In this document: piece by piece, positions 1 through 8,479 of the stretch | Position numbering within the stretch: the stretch's first letter is position 1 | Layout: each line of letters begins with the position of its first letter | Assembly: GCF_900996235.1 (NCBI RefSeq) | Contig: NZ_CAAJGM010000219.1 | Location: 186,001-250,000 of the forward strand | DNA: 64,000 bases | From: Paraburkholderia sp. BCC1885 | GTDB lineage: Bacteria; Pseudomonadota; Gammaproteobacteria; Burkholderiales; Burkholderiaceae | Direction: 5' to 3' | Notes under the pieces: model-generated | The model's input: the letters and a program-made list of their open reading frames with translations, nothing else | The model's database searches: none | What the model was told of the DNA's origin: nothing | Program-made: the position numbers and the translations under genes

Positions 1-2
1 TC

Positions 3-344
3 GATGCAACGAAGAAGCTGCACACCAAGGTGCCGCTGCACTTCATGAACCAGGAATCGAATCCGGCCGTCAAGCTGTCGGGCGCGGTGATCTCGCACGT
101 TCTGAACGAAATCGAAGTCGAGTGCCTGCCGTCGGCACTGCCGGAATTCCTCGAAGTCGACCTCGCAACGATCGAAGCCGGTCACACGCTGCACGCCAAG
201 GACATCGTCCTGCCGGCTGGTGTCACGCTGGTTGCCCACCTCGAAGCTGAAAACCCGGTGGTCGCCTCCGCGACGATCCCGGCTGGCGCGATCGCCGAAG
301 GCGACGCTGCTGCTGCAGGCGAAGGCGAAACGCCGGCCGCTTAA
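3..344 (+). CDS. rplY: 50S ribosomal protein L25/Ctc, 5' end cut off
   Basis: This is the C-terminal part (about 113 residues) of ribosomal protein L25 of the long Ctc/TL5 type, which binds 5S rRNA in the large subunit. The reading frame is open from the first bases of the window, so the true start lies upstream. The visible part has the beta-rich Ctc domain (…VEVDLATIEAGHTLHAKDIVLPAGV…) and ends in the flexible Ala/Glu/Gly-rich tail common in betaproteobacteria. It is followed by a strong terminator and then pth, the usual rplY-pth order. Confidence 0.93.
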   Translation, partial: DATKKLHTKVPLHFMNQESNPAVKLSGAVISHVLNEIEVECLPSALPEFLEVDLATIEAGHTLHAKDIVLPAGVTLVAHLEAENPVVASATIPAGAIAEGDAAAAGEGETPAA

Positions 345-397
345 GCTGCATAGAGCGAGCAATCCTCTCGATCCGTTTCAATGGAACGGTCGATGTG

Positions 398-429
398 ACC
401 CGCCGCGGTTCGCCCCGGCGGGTTTTTTT
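398..429 (+). terminator. Rho-independent terminator after rplY
   Basis: An 8-bp perfect stem (ACCCGCCG at 398-405 with CGGCGGGT at 416-423) is followed directly by a run of T residues to 429. It lies 54 bases past the rplY stop and ends 55 bases before pth, so it should end the rplY transcript and may allow some read-through into pth. Confidence 0.85.
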
Positions 430-484
430 CGTTTTGTCGGGCCGTGCGGCATGCCGGCGGCCCTTAACCCGTCATGAATCCATC

Positions 485-1093
485 ATGATCAAGCTGATCG
501 TGGGGCTCGGTAATCCGGGCGCTGAATACACGGCGACGCGTCACAACGCCGGCTTCTGGCTGGTCGATCAACTGGCGCGCGAAGCCGGCGCCGCCCTGCG
601 TGACGAGCGGCGCTTTCACGGCTTCTACGCCAAGGCCCGGCTGCACGGCGAAGAAGTGCATCTGCTCGAGCCGCAGACTTATATGAACCGCTCGGGGCAG
701 TCGGTGGTCGCCGTCGCGCATTTTTTCAAGATCCTGCCGGACGAGATTCTTGTCGCGCACGACGAACTCGATCTGCCGGCGGGCACCGTCAAGCTGAAGC
801 TCGGCGGCGGCAGCGGCGGTCACAATGGCCTGAAGGACATCTCCGCGCATCTGTCGTCGCAACAGTATTGGCGGCTCAGAATCGGCATCGGCCATCCGCG
901 TGATCTGATTCCGGAAAGCGCGCGCGCCGGCGCGAAGCCGGATGTCGCCAACTACGTGCTCAAGCCGCCGCGCCGCGAGGAGCAGGACGTGATCGACGCG
1001 TCGATCGAGCGCGCACTCGTGCAGATGCCGTTCGTCGTCAAAGGCGAACTCGACCGGGCGGTGATGCAGTTGCATCGCAATAGCCAGGCTTGA
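485..1093 (+). CDS. pth: Peptidyl-tRNA hydrolase
   Basis: A 202-residue Pth that frees tRNA from peptidyl-tRNAs that drop off the ribosome. The catalytic and substrate-binding residues of the family are at their usual numbers: N10 (GLGNPG), H20 (TRHN), N68 (TYMNRSG), D93 (AHDELD) and N114 (GGHNG). The start ATG at 485 is chosen because the family begins MIKLIVGLGNPG. A longer open frame to 395 runs through the upstream terminator and is not credible. It follows rplY. Confidence 0.96.
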   Translation: MIKLIVGLGNPGAEYTATRHNAGFWLVDQLAREAGAALRDERRFHGFYAKARLHGEEVHLLEPQTYMNRSGQSVVAVAHFFKILPDEILVAHDELDLPAGTVKLKLGGGSGGHNGLKDISAHLSSQQYWRLRIGIGHPRDLIPESARAGAKPDVANYVLKPPRREEQDVIDASIERALVQMPFVVKGELDRAVMQLHRNSQA

Positions 1094-1165
1094 GGCTTTG
1101 GGCGCGGGTTCCGCCGCCCGGCCTTTAAAATCAGAATCGAATCGCAGCCGTCAACGGAGGCCCGC

Positions 1166-2245
1166 TTGAGCCGCTACTGGAGTGACATCGTTTCTCGTCT
1201 GAAGCCGTATGTGCCGGGTGAACAACCCGCCCTCGCCCATCCGGTCAAACTCAATACCAACGAAAACCCGTATCCGCCGTCGCCGCGCGTGCTGGAGGCG
1301 ATCCGCCATGAACTCGGCGAGCACGCCGAATCGCTGCGCCGCTATCCCGATCCGACCGCGCGCACGCTGCGCGAGACGGTTGCCGCGTATCACGGCATCC
1401 GCGCCGAGCAGGTGTTCGCCGGCAACGGTTCGGATGAGGTGCTCGCGCTGACCTTCCAGGCGCTGCTCAAACACGACAAGCCGATCCTGTTCCCGGACAT
1501 CACGTACAGCTTCTATCCGACCTACGCGCGGCTGTTCGAGGTCGAATACCGGACCATTCCGTTGGATGACGCGTTTGCCATCCGCGTCGACGATTACGCC
1601 GCGCCGAACGGCGGCGTGCTGTTGCCGAATCCGAATGCGCCGACCGGTCATCCGTTGCCCTTGCAGGAGATCGAGCGGCTCGTGGCGCAGCATGCGGAGT
1701 CGGTTGTGGTGATCGACGAAGCGTATGTGGACTTCGGCGCACAGTCGGCGATCGCGCTGATCGACCGCTATCCGAACCTGCTGGTGGTGCAAACGGTGTC
1801 GAAGTCGCGCTCGTTGGCGGGCATGCGGGTGGGATTTGCATTCGGCCACCCGGCGTTGATCGACGCGCTGACCCGCGTCAAGGACAGCTTCAATTCGTAT
1901 CCGCTCGACCGCTTGGCCCAGGTCGCGGCGACCGCAGCCTATGAGGACGACGCGTGGTTCCGCGATTCCTGCGCGAAAGTTATCGCGAGCCGCGAGCGGC
2001 TGTCCGCGGGTTTGACGGCGCTAGGCTTTAACGTCGTGCCGTCGGGGGCGAATTTCGTGTTCGCGCGCCACGAGGGCTACGACGCCGCCGCGCTCGCCGC
2101 CATGCTGCGAGAGAAGGAGATTTTCGTGCGCCATTTCAACGCGCCGCGCATCGACCAGCATTTGCGCATTTCCATCGGCACCGACACCGAATGCGATCTG
2201 CTGCTGGAGGCTCTGCAGGACGTGCTGCGCGGGTACGTGGGGTAA
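1166..2245 (+). CDS. hisC: Histidinol-phosphate aminotransferase
   Basis: A 359-residue class I/II PLP aminotransferase that makes L-histidinol phosphate in histidine synthesis. Visible signatures are the N-terminal LNTNENPYPPSP substrate loop, FAGNGSDE (about 85-91), IDEAYVDF (183-190) and the PLP lysine K213 in VSKSRSLAGMRVGF. The start is a TTG at 1166 with GGAGG at 1156-1160, five bases away. An internal GTG at 1211 would remove conserved N-terminal residues. It stands alone outside a his operon, so it is probably a second hisC paralogue (hisC2), which may also act on aromatic amino acids. That last point is inference. Confidence 0.93.
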   Translation: MSRYWSDIVSRLKPYVPGEQPALAHPVKLNTNENPYPPSPRVLEAIRHELGEHAESLRRYPDPTARTLRETVAAYHGIRAEQVFAGNGSDEVLALTFQALLKHDKPILFPDITYSFYPTYARLFEVEYRTIPLDDAFAIRVDDYAAPNGGVLLPNPNAPTGHPLPLQEIERLVAQHAESVVVIDEAYVDFGAQSAIALIDRYPNLLVVQTVSKSRSLAGMRVGFAFGHPALIDALTRVKDSFNSYPLDRLAQVAATAAYEDDAWFRDSCAKVIASRERLSAGLTALGFNVVPSGANFVFARHEGYDAAALAAMLREKEIFVRHFNAPRIDQHLRISIGTDTECDLLLEALQDVLRGYVG

Positions 2246-2255
2246 GCGGATTGGA

Positions 2256-2288
2256 CGGCCAAGGCGGCCAAGGCGGCCAAGGCGGGCC
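2256..2288. repeat. Short tandem repeat, 9-bp unit
   Basis: Three consecutive CGGCCAAGG units plus a degenerate fourth lie just after the hisC stop, in the 89-bp gap to the convergent ferredoxin gene. The repeat is non-coding and could vary by slippage. Confidence 0.7.
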
Positions 2289-2334
2289 AGGACAGGTTGG
2301 ACGAGGCACGCACGCCGCGCCCGACACGCCCGCC

Positions 2335-2589
2335 TCAGGCTTTAGCGGCCTGCAACGCGTGATACTTCGCCATCAAGCCTTCGGGCGTCTCCAGATGCTC
2401 CGGGTCGCGCGGAATGCACTCCACCGGGCACACCTGGATACACTGCGGCTCGTCGAAATGACCGACGCATTCGGTACATTTCTTCGGATCGATCACATAG
2501 ATTTCCGGGCCCATCGAAATGGCGTCGTTCGGGCACTCGGGCTCGCAGACGTCGCAATTGATGCACTCGTCGGTAATCATCAAAGACAT
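2335..2589 (-). CDS. YfhL-family 2[4Fe-4S] ferredoxin
   Basis: An 84-residue bacterial-type ferredoxin with two iron-sulfur motifs. The first is C9-x2-C12-x2-C15-x3-C19-P. The second is C38-x2-C41-x8-C50-x3-C54-P, with the eight-residue insert between the second and third cysteines and the C-terminal helix typical of the YfhL/Alvin ferredoxin type. It is a cytoplasmic low-potential electron carrier, partner unknown. It lies downstream of coaD on the same strand (71-bp gap), a conserved arrangement in beta- and gammaproteobacteria. It converges with hisC. Confidence 0.92.
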   Translation of the reverse strand: MSLMITDECINCDVCEPECPNDAISMGPEIYVIDPKKCTECVGHFDEPQCIQVCPVECIPRDPEHLETPEGLMAKYHALQAAKA

Positions 2590-2660
2590 ACTTCTCTCAC
2601 TTCACGCCGACGCGAGGCCGACTGTCATTCCATCAAACCGACAGTTTACGCCGGTTACGG

Positions 2661-3167
2661 CTATCCCGCCTGGCCGTTGTCCTGATCCAGCAAGGCCACC
2701 TTGTCCTTGAGCCATTTTTCGACGGAAGGGAACACGAACTTGCTGACATCGCCACCCAACTGCGCAATTTCGCGCACGATGGTGCCGGAGATGAACTGGT
2801 ACTGATCCGACGGCGTCATGAACATGGTTTCGACGTCCGGCAGCAGATAGCGGTTCATGCCGGCCATCTGGAACTCGTATTCGAAGTCCGACACGGCACG
2901 CAGCCCGCGCACGATGACCCGCGCGTTGTTGGTGCGGACGAAATCCTTCAAGAGCCCTTTGAAGCTCATCACCTGCACGTTCGGATAATGGCCGAGCACT
3001 TCGTGGGCGATGTCGAGGCGCTCTTCGAGAGTGAAGAACGGCTTCTTGTTGCGGCTGTCGGCGACGCCTACCACCAGCGTGTCGAAAATGCTCGACGCGC
3101 GCCGCACGAGGTCTTCGTGACCGCGCGTCAGCGGGTCGAACGTACCCGGGTACACGGCGACTACCAT
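2661..3167 (-). CDS. coaD: Pantetheine-phosphate adenylyltransferase
   Basis: A 168-residue nucleotidyltransferase that makes dephospho-CoA from 4'-phosphopantetheine and ATP, the fourth step of CoA synthesis. The N-terminal GTFDPLTRGH carries the (T/H)xGH motif (T14-H17), and the nucleotide motif ISGTIVRE is present near the C-terminus. The start ATG at 3167 has an AGGAG ribosome site just upstream. The frame is open seven codons further, but that extension is not conserved. The gene sits between rsmD and the ferredoxin. Confidence 0.96.
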   Translation of the reverse strand: MVVAVYPGTFDPLTRGHEDLVRRASSIFDTLVVGVADSRNKKPFFTLEERLDIAHEVLGHYPNVQVMSFKGLLKDFVRTNNARVIVRGLRAVSDFEYEFQMAGMNRYLLPDVETMFMTPSDQYQFISGTIVREIAQLGGDVSKFVFPSVEKWLKDKVALLDQDNGQAG

Positions 3168-3277
3168 GAGACTTCTCCTTTCAGACAAATGGGCACGTCA
3201 AGCACGCCCGCAGGACGCGTTTGCCGCCGGTCGCGCGCGTGACGGCGAGCCGTCCGGCGCTTGTTTTAGCACGCGCA

Positions 3278-3892
3278 TTATTCACCATTTTCGCGCTGCA
3301 GCAAATGATAGTGAACCGCCCCCGCCCGGGCCTGCCGCACGATGTTCCAGCCCGCCAGAGCGGGCGTCTGGGTAAGATCCAGCGCCTCGGCGGCTTCCAC
3401 ATAGAGGAATCCTTCGGCACTGACGAGCGGCGCGGCCAGCTCCAGCGCACGGCCCAGCAGGTCGGAGCCGAACGGCGGATCGAGAAACACCACGTCGAAT
3501 GAAGCGGGCGCAAGGCTGGCCGCGAGGCGCAAGGCATCGGCTTCGGCGATTTCAATGGTGTTCGGCGCGAGACGCGTCTGATTGGCGCGCAATTGCCCGG
3601 CTGCCTTCGCGTGGCGCTCGACCATCAGCACCCGCGCCGCGCCGCGCGAAGCCGCCTCGAAGCCCAGCGCGCCGCTCCCGGCGAACAGGTCGAGACAGCG
3701 CTGGCCATCGAGACGCTGGCCGAGCCAGTTGAAGAGCGTTTCGCGCACACGGTCCGGCGTGGGGCGCAGCCCGTCGAGGTCGAGCACCGGCAGCGGCGTG
3801 CGCTTCCAGTCGCCGCCAATGATGCGAATGGCGTGCGGCTTGCCGCGGTTGGACGGAGCGCTTTGCGCGCGAGGTGCAGAAGTACGGGGCAT
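3278..3892 (-). CDS. rsmD: 16S rRNA (guanine(966)-N2)-methyltransferase
   Basis: A 204-residue Rossmann-fold methyltransferase that modifies G966 of 16S rRNA. The SAM-binding motif DLFAGSGALGFEA is at 68-80, and the catalytic DPPF (the RsmD form of the N/D-PP-Y/F motif) is at 138-141. The N-terminal IRIIGGDWKRTPLPV and RPTPDRVRETLFNWL are RsmD hallmarks. The first 18 or so residues are polar and poorly conserved, so the start could be slightly downstream. It lies upstream of coaD with a 110-bp gap and is divergent from ftsY. Confidence 0.94.
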   Translation of the reverse strand: MPRTSAPRAQSAPSNRGKPHAIRIIGGDWKRTPLPVLDLDGLRPTPDRVRETLFNWLGQRLDGQRCLDLFAGSGALGFEAASRGAARVLMVERHAKAAGQLRANQTRLAPNTIEIAEADALRLAASLAPASFDVVFLDPPFGSDLLGRALELAAPLVSAEGFLYVEAAEALDLTQTPALAGWNIVRQARAGAVHYHLLQRENGE

Positions 3893-4158
3893 GCGGGTTC
3901 GGACGGTTAATCGGTTTAGCGGTCAGGCGGTTTGCCCGCTGGCGGTTGCTGGCGTTGCTGGCAGCGGGTTGGAGCGCCAACGTTACCACACAGGGACGGG
4001 CATCTCACCCTGGCCGGTCGGCTAATGCTATGTAAACGGGTACGCCTGATAAAATGAGCCGCTTCCAGCGCCTTGCATCCCGCATTGCCACGCTGCCTGC
4101 CGCTGCTACCGGTTTTGCCGGCTGCGCGCATCGGCGCTCGCTCTCACCACGCCAGACC

Positions 4159-5376
4159 ATGTTCAGCTTTTTCAAACGATTCAAGGGTTCGAAAGAGTCC
4201 GACGCAACGCCCGAGGAATCGCAGGCGGCGCCGGAATCCGTCGCACCGGCTTTAGACGCAGCGCCAAGGCCTACGGCGGCCGCGCCGCGTCCGTCGGCGC
4301 CTGCGGCCTCCACGGCGCCGCAGCCGGCCAGGATCCAGACCACGCCTGTCGCACCCGCGCCGGGCGCGCAAACGCAGCCGCAAACCGGGCTGCAAACGCA
4401 GGCGCAACCCGAACCTGACGAAAACGCGCTCGAAACCGTTGAAATCGTGCCGCCGCCGCTGCCCGAAGCCGCGGCGAAGAAATCCTGGCTCACCCGCTTG
4501 AAGAGCGGCCTGTCGAAGACCAGCTCGAATCTGACCGGCATCTTCATCGGCGCCAAGATCGATGAAGACCTGTACGAGGAGCTCGAAACCGCCCTGTTGA
4601 TGTCCGACGCGGGCGTCGACGCCACCGAATTCCTGCTCGAATCGCTGCGTGAAAAAGTGCGCGCCGAGCGGCTCACCGATCCGCTACAGGTCAAGGCGGC
4701 GCTGCGCGCGCAGTTGATCGAGCTGCTCAAGCCGCTCGAGAAGTCCCTGATGCTCGGTCGCGCCCAGCCGCTCGTCATGATGATTGCGGGCGTGAACGGC
4801 GCGGGCAAAACCACCAGCATCGGCAAGCTCGCGAAGCATCTGCAGAGCTTCGACCAATCCGTGCTGCTGGCCGCCGGCGACACGTTCCGCGCCGCCGCAC
4901 GCGAGCAGCTCGCCATCTGGGGCGAGCGCAACAACGTGACGGTCGTATCGCAGGAAAGCGGCGACCCGGCCGCGGTGATCTTCGACGCGGTGGGCGCCGC
5001 GCGGGCCCGCAAGATCGACGTTCTGATGGCCGACACGGCCGGCCGTCTGCCCACGCAGCTGCATCTGATGGAAGAGTTGCGCAAGGTCAAGCGCGTGATC
5101 GGCAAAGCCATGGACGGCGCCCCGCACGAGGTGCTGCTCGTCATCGACGCCAATACCGGCCAGAACGCGCTCACCCAGGTGAAAGCCTTCGACGACGCGT
5201 TGGGCCTCACCGGCCTGATCGTCACCAAGCTCGACGGCACGGCGAAGGGCGGCATTCTCGCGGCCATTGCGCGGCAACGGCCCATTCCGGTGTATTTCAT
5301 CGGAGTCGGCGAGAAGGTCGAAGATTTGCAGCCGTTCAGCGCGGAAGAGTTTTCCGACGCGTTGCTGGGCAATTAA
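4159..5376 (+). CDS. ftsY: Signal recognition particle receptor FtsY
   Basis: A 405-residue SRP receptor GTPase that docks SRP-bound ribosomes at the inner membrane. An N-terminal acidic, Ala/Pro/Gln-rich A domain (about 10-105) is followed by the NG domain: N helices from 108, P-loop GVNGAGKTT (211-219), DTFRAAAREQL, DTAGRLPT, TKLDGTAKGG and the C-terminal FIGVGEKVEDLQPF. The start ATG at 4159 gives MFSFFKRFK, a membrane-targeting amphipathic start typical of the family. The frame is open to 4054, but that part lacks conservation. Confidence 0.96.
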   Translation: MFSFFKRFKGSKESDATPEESQAAPESVAPALDAAPRPTAAAPRPSAPAASTAPQPARIQTTPVAPAPGAQTQPQTGLQTQAQPEPDENALETVEIVPPPLPEAAAKKSWLTRLKSGLSKTSSNLTGIFIGAKIDEDLYEELETALLMSDAGVDATEFLLESLREKVRAERLTDPLQVKAALRAQLIELLKPLEKSLMLGRAQPLVMMIAGVNGAGKTTSIGKLAKHLQSFDQSVLLAAGDTFRAAAREQLAIWGERNNVTVVSQESGDPAAVIFDAVGAARARKIDVLMADTAGRLPTQLHLMEELRKVKRVIGKAMDGAPHEVLLVIDANTGQNALTQVKAFDDALGLTGLIVTKLDGTAKGGILAAIARQRPIPVYFIGVGEKVEDLQPFSAEEFSDALLGN

Positions 5377-5405
5377 ATGGCGCGGGCGCTGGACGCCCGC
5401 CTCGC

Positions 5406-6050
5406 TCACTCCGCATCCGGCTGCACGCCAGGCGCCGCCCGCGCGAATGCGTCGAGCTGCGAGGCGTGATTGTGGATGCGCTGAATGGTGGGAAACCGCG
5501 CCACGTCGATCTTGAAGCGCTGCGCATTGAACACCTGCGGCACGAGACACGCGTCGGCCAAGGTAGGCGAGTCGCCGAAACAAAACGCGCCGGTGCGTGA
5601 ATCGGCCGCCAGATGCTCCTCCAGCGTCGCGAAGCCCGATTCGACCCAATGCCGGTACCACTCGTCGCGGGTCGCATCATCGGCGCCGACCGAGTGTTTC
5701 AGATACTTCAGCACACGCAGGTTGTTCAGCGGATGAATCTCGCAAGCCACCTGCAGCGCCACCGACCGCACATACGCGCGATCGGCCGGCGCTTTCGGCA
5801 GCAACGGCGGTTGCGGATAGGTCTCCTCCAGATACTCGATGATCGCCAGCGACTGCTGCAGCACGTTGTCGCCGTCCACCAAAGTGGGCAGGATCGCATC
5901 CGGATTCAGCTTGCGATACGCGGGCTTGAGCTGCTCGCCGCCGTCGCGCAACAGATGCACCGGCGCGTAGTCGTAGGGCAGATTCTTCAGGTTCAGGGCA
6001 ATGCGCACGCGATACGCCGCCGAGCTGCGGAAATAGCTATATAGCTTCAT
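5406..6050 (-). CDS. maiA: Maleylacetoacetate (or maleylpyruvate) isomerase, zeta-class GST
   Basis: A 214-residue zeta-class glutathione transferase that uses glutathione for cis-trans isomerisation of maleylacetoacetate or maleylpyruvate. The N-terminal SSAAYRVRIALNLKNL holds the SSxxxRVR glutathione-activating motif. The NPDAILPTLVDGD and QSLAIIEYLEETYP segments complete the thioredoxin-fold domain, and a helical C-terminal domain follows. The next gene upstream is an FAH-family hydrolase, so the pair performs isomerisation and hydrolysis. Whether this serves tyrosine/homogentisate (maiA-fahA) or gentisate (nagL-nagK) breakdown cannot be told here because no dioxygenase gene is nearby. Confidence 0.88.
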   Translation of the reverse strand: MKLYSYFRSSAAYRVRIALNLKNLPYDYAPVHLLRDGGEQLKPAYRKLNPDAILPTLVDGDNVLQQSLAIIEYLEETYPQPPLLPKAPADRAYVRSVALQVACEIHPLNNLRVLKYLKHSVGADDATRDEWYRHWVESGFATLEEHLAADSRTGAFCFGDSPTLADACLVPQVFNAQRFKIDVARFPTIQRIHNHASQLDAFARAAPGVQPDAE

Positions 6051-6078
6051 ATCATTTGTCTCCTCCCCTGTCGCCGCT

Positions 6079-6777
6079 TCAGACGACGCGCACGCTGAAC
6101 TCGCCTAGCCCGTCCACGCCGCCTTTCATCGTGTCGCCCTTCACCACCGCGCCGACGCCTTCGGGCGTGCCGGTAAAAATCAGGTCGCCCGGATGCAGTT
6201 CGAACAGCGTCGACAGATAAGCCACCGTCTCCGCCACCGACCAGATCAGTTGCGACACGTCCGAGCGCTGCTTCTCTTCGCCGTTGACGCTCAGCCAGAT
6301 CGCGCCTTTATCGACCTGGCCCAGCTTCGACACCGGATGGATCGGGCCGAGCGGCGCCGAGTGGTCGAAGCCCTTCGCGGTATCCCACGGACGGCCCAGC
6401 TTCTTCGCTTCGGCCTGCAGGTCGCGCCGCGTCATGTCGAGCCCGAGCGCGTAGCCGTAGACATGCTCGAGCGCCTGCTCGACCGGAATATCCTTGCCGG
6501 ATTTGCCGATCGCCGCGACCAGTTCCATCTCGAAGTGCACGTTTTTCGATTGCGGCGGATACGGGAATTCGCCGGTCTCGCCCGGCGCGACGTAGACGAC
6601 GGCGTCGGCGGGCTTGCTAAAGAAGAACGGCGGTTCGCGGTCGGGGTCGTGACCCATCTCGCGCGCGTGCGCCTCGTAATTGCGGCCCACGCAGTAGATG
6701 CGGCGCACTGCGAACTGATCGCTGGACCCGACGACCGGCACCGCGACCACCGGTGCGGGAGCAAACACGTAACTCAT
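6079..6777 (-). CDS. Fumarylacetoacetate/fumarylpyruvate hydrolase family protein
   Basis: A 232-residue FAH-superfamily protein. The conserved RIYCVGRNYEAHAREMG, the metal-ligand strand FEMELVAAIGKSG, the TRRDLQAEAKKLGRPW helix and GDLIFTGTPEGVG are all present. Its short length fits fumarylpyruvate hydrolase (NagK) or a decarboxylase/hydrolase of that group rather than the roughly 420-residue eukaryotic-type FahA. The start ATG at 6777 has a GGAG site. An open extension to 6930 is basic and unlike the family. It is 28 bp upstream of the isomerase and surely co-transcribed with it. Confidence 0.85.
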   Translation of the reverse strand: MSYVFAPAPVVAVPVVGSSDQFAVRRIYCVGRNYEAHAREMGHDPDREPPFFFSKPADAVVYVAPGETGEFPYPPQSKNVHFEMELVAAIGKSGKDIPVEQALEHVYGYALGLDMTRRDLQAEAKKLGRPWDTAKGFDHSAPLGPIHPVSKLGQVDKGAIWLSVNGEEKQRSDVSQLIWSVAETVAYLSTLFELHPGDLIFTGTPEGVGAVVKGDTMKGGVDGLGEFSVRVV

Positions 6778-7020
6778 CCCGTTCTCCATCTTGAGTAAGC
6801 GCCGCGAGCGCGGCAATAAAAGATCGAGTGTAACGCGCAGGGCAGCCCGGATGGCGCACGAGCGGCAGGCGCGCGCCGCGCCGGCGGCCCGGATGGCGGC
6901 GCGGCCAGATTCACGCCATCTTCGTGTCAACTTGCACGAGCGCCATTGATGCGATACTGAGCGAAGGTGTCGTCAGACGCGTCCTGTCAGCCGCGCTTGA
7001 CCGCAACACGCTTATCTTCG

Positions 7021-8058
7021 ATGAATACCGTGGCCGCCATGAGCAGCGTCGAGCCACCCGCCCCACAGAATCCGATGACCGAATCCGCCGAATCCACCGA
7101 CACCGCATCCTCCGCATTCCCCTGCGCCCGCTTTATCAAGGAGATCGGCCGCGGCCCGAACGGCGCCCGCGCGCTCACGGCCGAAGACACGCGCGCGCTC
7201 TATGGCGCGATGCTCGACGGGCGCGTCGGCGATCTGGAACTCGGCGCGATCCTGCTGGCCTACCGGGTGAAAGGCGAAAGCGCCGACGAACTCGCGGCGA
7301 TGCTCGCAGCCGCTCATGCTTCGTTCGAGCCGGTCCAGGCCGCCCACGTCGAGTACCGGCCGGTTTCGATTCCGAGCTACAACGGCGCGCGCAAGCAACC
7401 CAATCTGGTGCCGCTGCTGGCGCTGCTGCTGGCCCGCGAAGGCGTGCCGGTTCTCGTGCACGGCGTCACCGAAGACCCCGGCCGGGTGACGAGCGCGGAA
7501 ATTTTCACGCATCTGCAGATTGCGCACGCGCAAAGCCACGCGCAGATCGAGGATAGCCTCGCCGCGCGGCGCCTCGCCTTCGCGCCGATCGCGACGCTCG
7601 CGCCGAAACTTGCGCGGCTGCTGGCCCTGCGGCGCCGGATGGGCGTGCGCAACTCCACCCATACGCTTGTCAAGATCCTCCAGCCGTTCGCGCCCGCAGG
7701 GCTGCGGCTCGTGAATTACACGCATCCGCCGTATCGCGACAGCCTCACGCAGTTGTTCAGCACGCATCTGGATGCCGCCGCGGGCGGGGCGCTGCTCGCG
7801 CGCGGCACGGAGGGCGAGGCGGTGGCCGACACGCGCCGCCAGGTGCAGATCGACTGGCTGCATGACGGCGTCTGCGAAACGCGGGTGGCGGCGGAGCGCT
7901 CGTCGGCCGATGCGCCCGAGGTGGAATTGCCAGAGGCGCGCGACGCCGCCACCACAGCCGCCTGGATCGACGCCGTGCTGCGCGGCGAGGCGCCGGTGCC
8001 GAGCGCCATCGAACGGCAGATCGAAGTGATCGCGGATATCGCCAGAATGTCGGCCTGA
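7021..8058 (+). CDS. ybiB: YbiB/TrpD2-type DNA-binding protein
   Basis: A 345-residue protein related to anthranilate phosphoribosyltransferase. It has the all-alpha N-terminal domain (RALTAEDTRALYGAMLDGRVGDLELGAILLAYRVKGES) and a PRT-like C-terminal domain (PVLVHGVTEDPGRVTS, MGVRNSTHTLVKILQPF). The glycine-rich PRPP-binding motif of true TrpD enzymes is not seen. This matches the YbiB (TrpD2) family, whose E. coli member binds DNA without sequence preference and responds to DNA damage. The start is uncertain: ATGs at 7021, 7039 and 7075 are all possible and none has a clear ribosome site. Confidence 0.85.
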   Translation: MNTVAAMSSVEPPAPQNPMTESAESTDTASSAFPCARFIKEIGRGPNGARALTAEDTRALYGAMLDGRVGDLELGAILLAYRVKGESADELAAMLAAAHASFEPVQAAHVEYRPVSIPSYNGARKQPNLVPLLALLLAREGVPVLVHGVTEDPGRVTSAEIFTHLQIAHAQSHAQIEDSLAARRLAFAPIATLAPKLARLLALRRRMGVRNSTHTLVKILQPFAPAGLRLVNYTHPPYRDSLTQLFSTHLDAAAGGALLARGTEGEAVADTRRQVQIDWLHDGVCETRVAAERSSADAPEVELPEARDAATTAAWIDAVLRGEAPVPSAIERQIEVIADIARMSA

Positions 8059-8095
8059 TGCGGCCGCACGCGGTGCGTGGCGCGGCCTTCTCGCC

Positions 8096-8479
8096 TTACT
8101 CGATCGCGCAACGCGTGGCCTGCCAGGCCACCAGACGCCATTGGCCGTCCTCCTGAGCATGGATAGCGGTATAGGCGATGGGGAACAGCAGCGCGCCGTT
8201 ATTCGCCTCCATCTCGATCAAGGCGCGGCCGGTCACGATAAAGCCGTCGTTCCCCACCGGCAGCACGTCCTGCGACTGGATCTCGATCTGGCGATAGCGG
8301 CGCCGCCCGGCCGTGATGCCATCGATCAACTGCTGCTTCGTCTCGCGTTTGCCGTTCGTATGGATATAGCTCAAGTTGTCGGCGAGCAGCGTGGCGAGTA
8401 ACGGCCCGTTCCCGTCGACCATCGCGCGAAAACGGTCGCGCTCGAGTCCACGAATCGCTTCGATCACCTTTTCGGCCAT
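8096..8479 (-). CDS. NTF2-like (DUF4440-type) protein
   Basis: A 127-residue single-domain protein with the NTF2/SnoaL-like pattern: an N-terminal helix pair (VIEAIRGLERDRFRAMVDGNGPLLATLLADNLSYIHTNG), then KQQLIDGITAGRRRYRQIEIQSQDV and strands ending in a WRLVAWQATR segment. Members bind small molecules or act as minor isomerases, and no substrate can be assigned. It is convergent with the YbiB gene (37-bp gap). Confidence 0.75.
   Translation of the reverse strand: MAEKVIEAIRGLERDRFRAMVDGNGPLLATLLADNLSYIHTNGKRETKQQLIDGITAGRRRYRQIEIQSQDVLPVGNDGFIVTGRALIEMEANNGALLFPIAYTAIHAQEDGQWRLVAWQATRCAIE

Noticed and set aside
4005..5372. 455-codon open frame on the minus strand
   Set aside because: Antisense to ftsY, Ser/Ala-rich shadow. 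The plus strand has all FtsY GTPase motifs.
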